64,000 bases of DNA from an uncultured Owenweeksia sp. (GTDB taxonomy: Bacteria; Bacteroidota; Bacteroidia; Flavobacteriales; Schleiferiaceae). The stretch's first letter is position 1. Every line of letters starts with the position of its first letter. The notes under the pieces are model-generated. The model was not told the origin of the DNA, did no database searches, and saw nothing but the letters and a program-made list of their open reading frames with translations. The stretch is from the NCBI GenBank assembly GCA_937146805.1, contig CAKZRR010000044.1, forward strand, positions 45,269-109,268, given 5' to 3'. Below, piece by piece: positions 60,411 through 64,000 of the stretch. The translations under genes were made by a program, and so were the position numbers.

Positions 60411-60502
60411 CAAAAATGTCAAAGCAAAGCTTTGGCGGAATAGGGGAACAGACCTTTCGGTTATTCCTTCAGCCTGCATTGCGTATTGGTGTTGTTAGCA
60501 CT
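60411..60502. repeat. Non-coding element of the TTTGGCGGAATAG type
   Basis: The sequence AGCTTTGGCGGAATAGGGG followed by CAGACCTTTCGG, TTCAGCCTGC and TATTGGTG lies between the attC-like palindrome and the next gene. I recall similar strings in other Bacteroidota intergenic accessory DNA, so it may be a shared spacer block. It ends at the GTTAGC box at 60494-60499. A short plus-strand open frame here looks incidental. Confidence 0.35.
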
Positions 60503-60514
60503 GTTTTTTATTTT

Positions 60515-61012
60515 TCACTTCTTTCTCAGGCAGATCAATATTTTTTGCTGTTGCTTCTGTTTGTTCGGTGCGAATTCAGTCTCTAAAATCCCAAAGACTT
60601 TTATTTTTTGAATGGGATTTTCTATCAGCTTTTGCATAATTTCTTCTGTCGTTTTCACGGTGAAGCCAATTGACGCTCCGAGCCCTAAAGGCTCGTTCTG
60701 ACATTCAGCATTTTCAATTTCAATTTTTTCTCCGTTTAGTAAGAATAATTCAAAAGTTCCTTTTGAGTTAATGAGACTGTCTGACAGTATGACTCTTGAG
60801 GCAGCGTGAAGGAATAAGAAGTAATTCAAAGAGTCATTTGGGTCCAATTTTTTCTGAATGAGCAAACTGTAAAAGTCCTTGGAGTTTACTATACCACCTG
60901 TTGTTTCAATCCCTGTTTTTTTGTCTTTAGTTCCGCTAACAAGTCCGCAACCTTGCCCAAAGGAGTTAAAAGTGATTAAGGTCAAAAATGTTATTGCAAG
61001 AAAGTGTTTCAT
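60515..61012 (-). CDS. Hypothetical secreted protein
   Basis: A 165-residue protein from the ATG at 61012. Signal peptide 1-19 (MKHFLAITFLTLITFNSFG). Mature N-terminus QGCGLVSGTKDKKTGIETTGGIVNSKDFYSLLIQKK. The rest is helix and strand mixed, with a basic end (KQKQQQKILICLRKK). No family recognised. It is the second gene of the block, flanked by an attC-like site upstream (61032) and the GTTAGC box at 60494 downstream. Confidence 0.65.
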   Translation of the reverse strand: MKHFLAITFLTLITFNSFGQGCGLVSGTKDKKTGIETTGGIVNSKDFYSLLIQKKLDPNDSLNYFLFLHAASRVILSDSLINSKGTFELFLLNGEKIEIENAECQNEPLGLGASIGFTVKTTEEIMQKLIENPIQKIKVFGILETEFAPNKQKQQQKILICLRKK

Positions 61013-61031
61013 TAAGTCATTTTTAATATTG

Positions 61032-61090
61032 GCCAACGGCCTGTGTAAAATGCGTTTTAATGCATTTTCACACCTTGTGTCTGTTGCACA
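61032..61090. repeat. Inverted repeat with CCAAC and GTTG ends
   Basis: Outer CAAC (61034-61037) pairs with GTTG (61083-61086). Inner arms TGTGTAAAATGC (61042-61053) and GCATTTTCACA (61062-61072) pair with one bulge. It is 20 bases upstream of the gene start at 61012, like the 60311-60390 element upstream of the next gene. Confidence 0.5.
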
Positions 61091-61120
61091 ACGATGTTAA
61101 TAAGCCAAAACTAATTAAAT

Positions 61121-61161
61121 CACAGGTTCCTTAGCGCCTAGTGAAAAACCTGATAGGTTAT
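61121..61161. repeat. Degenerate palindrome of the AGGTTTT family
   Basis: CACAGGTTCC is followed by a gap and then AAAAACCTGATAGGTT. Pairing is partial, so membership in the family is tentative. Confidence 0.3.
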
Positions 61162-61195
61162 GTGGGTTTTAGCACAGTTCTTTGTTGGCGTGTCG

Positions 61196-61855
61196 TTATT
61201 TCTTTACTTCGTTAATATTAAATCCATCTAAATATGACATTTTCCACTTGGATTTTTCTTTTGTCACTTTGAATTTATAACTAAAATCTTTCCAACTTTG
61301 GTGCGTATCTTGATTTAAGCCACCCCATTTCCATCTATATTCATTTCCGTTAGTCTGTTCAATTTCTACTAAATTCCAATCCATATTATCTTGGCACAAA
61401 CACCATGGATTCACATCACTTGCAAAATTAAATGGAGGCATATCTCCAACAAGCCAAGGTCCATATTCAAATTCATTAGCTTTTAGTTTTCGGTCAAGTG
61501 TCAAAATTATTTGATTGTAGTTCTCAATAAATTCTTTAGCGAAAAAGTCGGTGTTCTTTAGTTTATTAAGGTTTTGATTTAGTTGGTCAAAGTCAAATCC
61601 AATATAAATACTGTCAGTACTGTCGGCAATAGCAGGAAGTAAATCAATTGAATTTTTTGAGTCTGTCCATTTTAGTACTTCTCGTATTAAATTTAGGATT
61701 TCCGTTTTGTCTTCTTGATTTTCAATTGCTGAAGTTTTAACGGTAGCTGTAGGTGTTTCAATCTTACTTTCCGTAACAGTTGTAGATTGAGGACTTTGAT
61801 TACAACTATATAAAATCAGTCCCAATACGATTATTAAATATCCAAATACTTTCAT
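61196..61855 (-). CDS. Hypothetical lipoprotein
   Basis: A 219-residue lipoprotein. Lipobox LYSC places Cys18 after the signal segment MKVFGYLIIVLGLILYS. A Thr/Ser-rich linker follows, then a folded domain: ILNLIREVLKWTDSKNSIDLLPAI, NTDFFAKEFIENYNQI, YGPWLVGDMPPFNFASDVNPWCLCQDN, YRWKWGGL and KFKVTKEKSKWKMSYLDGFN. Family unknown. The ATG at 61855 is chosen over a TTG seven codons upstream. Downstream on the minus strand is a CGCCAACAAAG box. Confidence 0.7.
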   Translation of the reverse strand: MKVFGYLIIVLGLILYSCNQSPQSTTVTESKIETPTATVKTSAIENQEDKTEILNLIREVLKWTDSKNSIDLLPAIADSTDSIYIGFDFDQLNQNLNKLKNTDFFAKEFIENYNQIILTLDRKLKANEFEYGPWLVGDMPPFNFASDVNPWCLCQDNMDWNLVEIEQTNGNEYRWKWGGLNQDTHQSWKDFSYKFKVTKEKSKWKMSYLDGFNINEVKK

Positions 61856-62167
61856 TCTTAGTTCTTCTTTTTTCAATGTTCGTTAAGATACATGCTTTAC
61901 AAAAGTTATAGATTAGAGTTTACACTAAATTAGTTTCTAACCTTACTGATTGTTCTCCGCCCGGCTGAGCCATTCGGACGGGTTTTGTTCTTAATTCATT
62001 TTGGTTAAAGTAACCTAAAAATATATTTCTATAAAATACCCGCCAAATTCCATTTCCTATCTCTAGGGCACTTCTTTAAAAAACTCACTCAAAAAATCAC
62101 TTTCCCCATAGCAAACCCAGGTTCGTCAACACGGCATTCATTTTTGGCCTATCGGCAAAACGAATGC
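61856..62167. other. 312-base non-coding gap with one stem-loop
   Basis: The gap holds a stem-loop at 61957-61981 (CCGCCCG with CGGACGG) followed by TTTTG, which could be a plus-strand terminator or a dispersed palindrome. Elsewhere I see no gene and no strong attC-like element; the CTTAACGAACATTG string near 61880 is weak. Confidence 0.45.
61957..61985 (+). terminator. Stem-loop followed by T tract
   Basis: Arms CCGCCCG (61957-61963) and CGGACGG (61975-61981) pair with one mismatch and run into TTTTG. No plus-strand gene precedes it, so it may be a repeat element rather than a terminator. Confidence 0.3.
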
Positions 62168-62644
62168 TTAGTTATTAGGCAACGTTTTTTTAATTTTTTC
62201 TCTATTACTCTTGTCTTTAAATATATATCCAAAATTCAGAAATCCATAAATAACCATCGTTCCAATTATACCATACAAACCAAAAAAGAAGAAAATCTTA
62301 TATCCAAGTGAGTAGTTTTCAAAATATGGTAGCTCTAAATAGTCGTCTGGATCGTCCAAATGATATACAACTTTTAAGTCAGCATAGAAGTCGTCAAATC
62401 CTTCCTTGTCTCCGCATTTTCCTGTTTTCGTGACCGTTTTACCGTCCGTAGTTATAAATTCGAGATGATAATAATCAGCATCATACTTCCGAGGAATGAA
62501 CTTGGTTTCAGCCTTTACTGTAATCCCTTCTTCCTTTAGTTTCTTGTAGTTTTTGAAATTGGAAACAAACTGCATTGTTGAAAGCGAATACATAAGCAAA
62601 AAGCTCGTTAGTAAGAGTTTTGGGTGCTTAATTTTGCGATTCAC
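62168..62644 (-). CDS. Hypothetical two-helix membrane protein
   Basis: A 158-residue protein with one N-terminal (about 10-27) and one C-terminal (about 118-140) membrane helix around a strand-rich middle: KAETKFIPRKYDADYYHLEFITTDGKTVTKTGKCGDKEGFDD and LKVVYHLDDPDDY. The layout resembles DUF3592-type membrane proteins, but I am not sure. It starts with GTG; no ATG is nearby. Its start is preceded by the palindrome at 62675-62702, part of the duplicated spacer. Confidence 0.65.
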   Translation of the reverse strand: MNRKIKHPKLLLTSFLLMYSLSTMQFVSNFKNYKKLKEEGITVKAETKFIPRKYDADYYHLEFITTDGKTVTKTGKCGDKEGFDDFYADLKVVYHLDDPDDYLELPYFENYSLGYKIFFFFGLYGIIGTMVIYGFLNFGYIFKDKSNREKIKKTLPNN

Positions 62645-63044
62645 TCTCTTGTTTTTTTAATGTTGTACAACTAGGGGATAAACAATATGTTGTTTATATC
62701 CCTTATATATTAAATTGAATAAAACCAGTGGCAATAGGTGTTTGTAGCGAATTAGTTCAACGTTGTAAATGTAGGTCGAAACAATCAAAATGACTTACCC
62801 TTGTTGCAATTGATTTTAGGAGGTAAAAAAGCGGGCGTTAGAATGACGAAATTTTACACTTGGGTTTCAATTCAGAGCAAACCGACTTTCTATCCACTCT
62901 TTGTAAGCCTGTTTGCCTCACCTAATTTTTGCTAGAAAAACTACTGACCCCAAAAAACAAAAAGCCCGCTACGGGCTTTTATTAAATCAATTATTTTGAG
63001 TGGGGAGGGGTTGTGCAACAGCTACTAGTGTTAGCGGTTTTTTA
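62645..63044. repeat. Duplicated spacer, copy A
   Basis: A 400-base spacer that is nearly collinear with 63573-63900. Shared blocks, in order: the GGGATA..TATATCCC palindrome (62675-62702), AATAGGTGTTTGTAGCGA, the 20-mer AGTTCAACGTTGTAAATGTA, ACTTACCCTTGTTGCAATTG, CGACTTTCTATCCACTCTTT, ACCTAATTTTTGCTAGAAAA and CAACAGCTACTAGTGTT. This copy holds a 57-base extra segment (62822-62878) that copy B lacks. Confidence 0.85.
62960..62980. terminator. Hairpin AAAAGCCCG/CGGGCTTTT
   Basis: Perfect 9-bp arms (62960-62968 and 62972-62980) with a 3-nt loop and A/T flanks. It can act in both directions. In copy B the left arm reads AAAAGCCAA and pairs less well. Confidence 0.6.
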
Positions 63045-63560
63045 TTAATTACTTTTTCCTTTTTTCAATACTTCCCCTGTATTTGATATTATTGTATCGA
63101 ACTCATCATTATACTCCCTTGATTTTATTTCAAGTTTGTTTAATAATTGTTCAGCGACATTTCTAATGTTTTTCCATGTTTCATTGGTGTCTAATAAATC
63201 CCAATCCCATAATTCATTTGGAATGTCATCTACTTTAGCCTTAAAATTTAAAAGTTCATTTCTGAATTCCGTGTCAATCAATTTATTTTTAAAAACTGTT
63301 TTAAATAGTATTGGTGTAAATGCATAATCCAGTTCTTGATACAGTTCGGTCAAAGGGTCAATTAAGATTGGAGCCATTTTATCCAATTGTTCAACATTGT
63401 AAGTGTATAATATCAATGAATTCACAATATTCGAGTAATAGAATTTTACGTGTTTATCGTATTCTTCTAATTCTGCTTTAGTAAATCCCACAGAGTCAAC
63501 TTCTTCATCATTTTTTGAAGTATTACTTTCCTTTTTTGATTTGAAGAAATTGAATTTCAT
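63045..63560 (-). CDS. Hypothetical cytosolic protein
   Basis: A 171-residue, acidic protein without signal peptide or membrane segment. It is helix-rich and Asn/Glu/Lys-rich (SNTSKNDEEVDSVGFTKAELEEYDKHVKFYYSNIVNSLIL, TELYQELDYAFTPIL, WDWDLLDTNETWKNIRNVAEQLLNKLEIKS). No family recognised. It is the last complete gene in the window and is enclosed by the two copies of the duplicated spacer, one on each side, which is why the pair looks like a repeated cassette. ATG start at 63560. Confidence 0.65.
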   Translation of the reverse strand: MKFNFFKSKKESNTSKNDEEVDSVGFTKAELEEYDKHVKFYYSNIVNSLILYTYNVEQLDKMAPILIDPLTELYQELDYAFTPILFKTVFKNKLIDTEFRNELLNFKAKVDDIPNELWDWDLLDTNETWKNIRNVAEQLLNKLEIKSREYNDEFDTIISNTGEVLKKGKSN

Positions 63561-64000
63561 TGTTATTTCTTAATTACCGCTAACTAAGGGATAAATAACA
63601 TGTTGTTTATATCCCATATGTGTTGATTTTAAATAAGCCTGTCTCAATAGGTGTTTGTAGCGAATTAGTTCAACGTTGTAAATGTAGGGCGAAACAATCA
63701 AAATGAACTTACCCTTGTTGCAATTGATTTAAGAAGGAACCGACTTTCTATCCACTCTTTGTAAGCCTATTTGCCTCACCTAATTTTTGCTAGAAAAACT
63801 ACTGACCCAAAAAATAAAAAGCCAACTACGGGCTTTTATTAAATCAATTATTTTGAGTGGGGAGGGGTTGTGCAACAGCTACTAGTGTTGTAGGGCGTTT
63901 TTTATTTAATCAATAGAATTCCGCGAGGCTCTGCCTCGGGTGTCGGGTAAAGATATTTAGATTTGTGACTATGAGTGAGCATATTCACAAGAGTCATAAT
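63561..64000. repeat. Duplicated spacer, copy B, and right edge
   Basis: Up to about 63900 this is the second copy of the spacer (see 62645-63044), opened by GCTAAC (63579-63584) and closed by GTTGTAGGG (63887-63895). The rest to 64000 holds a stem CGAGGC/GCCTCG (63924-63938) and no gene. Copy A and copy B differ by a 57-base indel and point changes. Confidence 0.85.

Noticed and set aside
59668..63900. CRISPR array
   Set aside because: Repeats here are palindromic, few, of unequal spacing and separated by genes. There are no regular spacers of 30-40 bases and no cas gene.
1..64000. Transposase, phage gene, tRNA or large rRNA genes
   Set aside because: I found none by eye on either strand. 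A tRNA scan could still find one, as I could not run it.

Overview
The window looks like a chromosomal segment of a low-GC Bacteroidota, most likely a member of the Flavobacteriales. Supporting signs are a type IX secretion (T9SS) C-terminal sorting domain, several families largely restricted to Bacteroidota (DUF3276, DUF1573, DUF4199, DUF5683, DUF6155, YbbR next to yajC), the gene order parA-parB-DUF5683-dapB-lepB-wbqC, menaquinone genes, and repeated matches to the Bacteroidota -7 promoter element TAnnTTTG. No tRNA, 5S/16S/23S rRNA, CRISPR array, transposase or phage gene was recognised.

Layout. 1-5.9 kb is an accessory-looking left edge: a lipoprotein, a T9SS-exported protein, gene remnants, a membrane protein, a RidA-like protein and an orphan gene bracketed by repeats. 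5.9-14.1 kb (minus strand) has a methylcrotonyl-CoA-carboxylase-like carboxyltransferase, an SH3-domain protein, and the tightly packed parA/parB/DUF5683/dapB/lepB/wbqC operon. 14.3-21.5 kb mixes an FMN reductase, an unknown gene coupled to a CrtA-like gene, an MtfA-type peptidase with a SEC-C tail, a formylglycine-generating-enzyme-fold lipoprotein, an OmpA protein and a PUR-alpha-like DUF3276 protein. 21.5-28 kb has an ABC exporter and the plus-strand block leucine dehydrogenase-nusB-DUF1573-yajC-ybbR-coaE. 28-41.4 kb holds a multi-pass membrane protein resembling GT-C glycosyltransferases, Sua5/YrdC, a transaldolase-like enzyme, a large TPR-PAS histidine kinase, the SRP RNA gene (ffs), two GT2 glycosyltransferases, a PD40/OmpA protein and an envelope gene pair. 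41.5-47.7 kb is a menaquinone block (hotdog thioesterase, isochorismate synthase, menD, two PH-domain membrane proteins, menA). 47.7-59.6 kb has a PAS histidine kinase, DUF4399 and DUF5063 proteins, an SPFH protein, a membrane J-domain protein, hisS-hutH, and small enzymes and stress-type proteins.

The right end (59.7-64.0 kb) differs. Five minus-strand genes of unknown function, most with signal peptides or membrane segments, are separated by long structured spacers. Most of these spacers carry inverted CTAAC/GTTAG or CCAAC/GTTGG boxes close to the gene ends, resembling integron gene cassettes. Two spacers are near-duplicates, and diverged copies of the same module sit about 60 kb away at the left end, again upstream of minus-strand genes. 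This cassette-like organisation, together with a family of AGGTTTT/AAAACCT palindromes, is the most unusual structure in the window. No integrase is present, so a mobile cassette system is a hypothesis only.

Functional links. Leucine dehydrogenase and the MCC-like subunit suggest leucine catabolism. The men genes supply menaquinone for respiration. YajC, LepB and the SRP RNA serve protein export. HisS and HutH compete for the same amino acid from adjacent genes.
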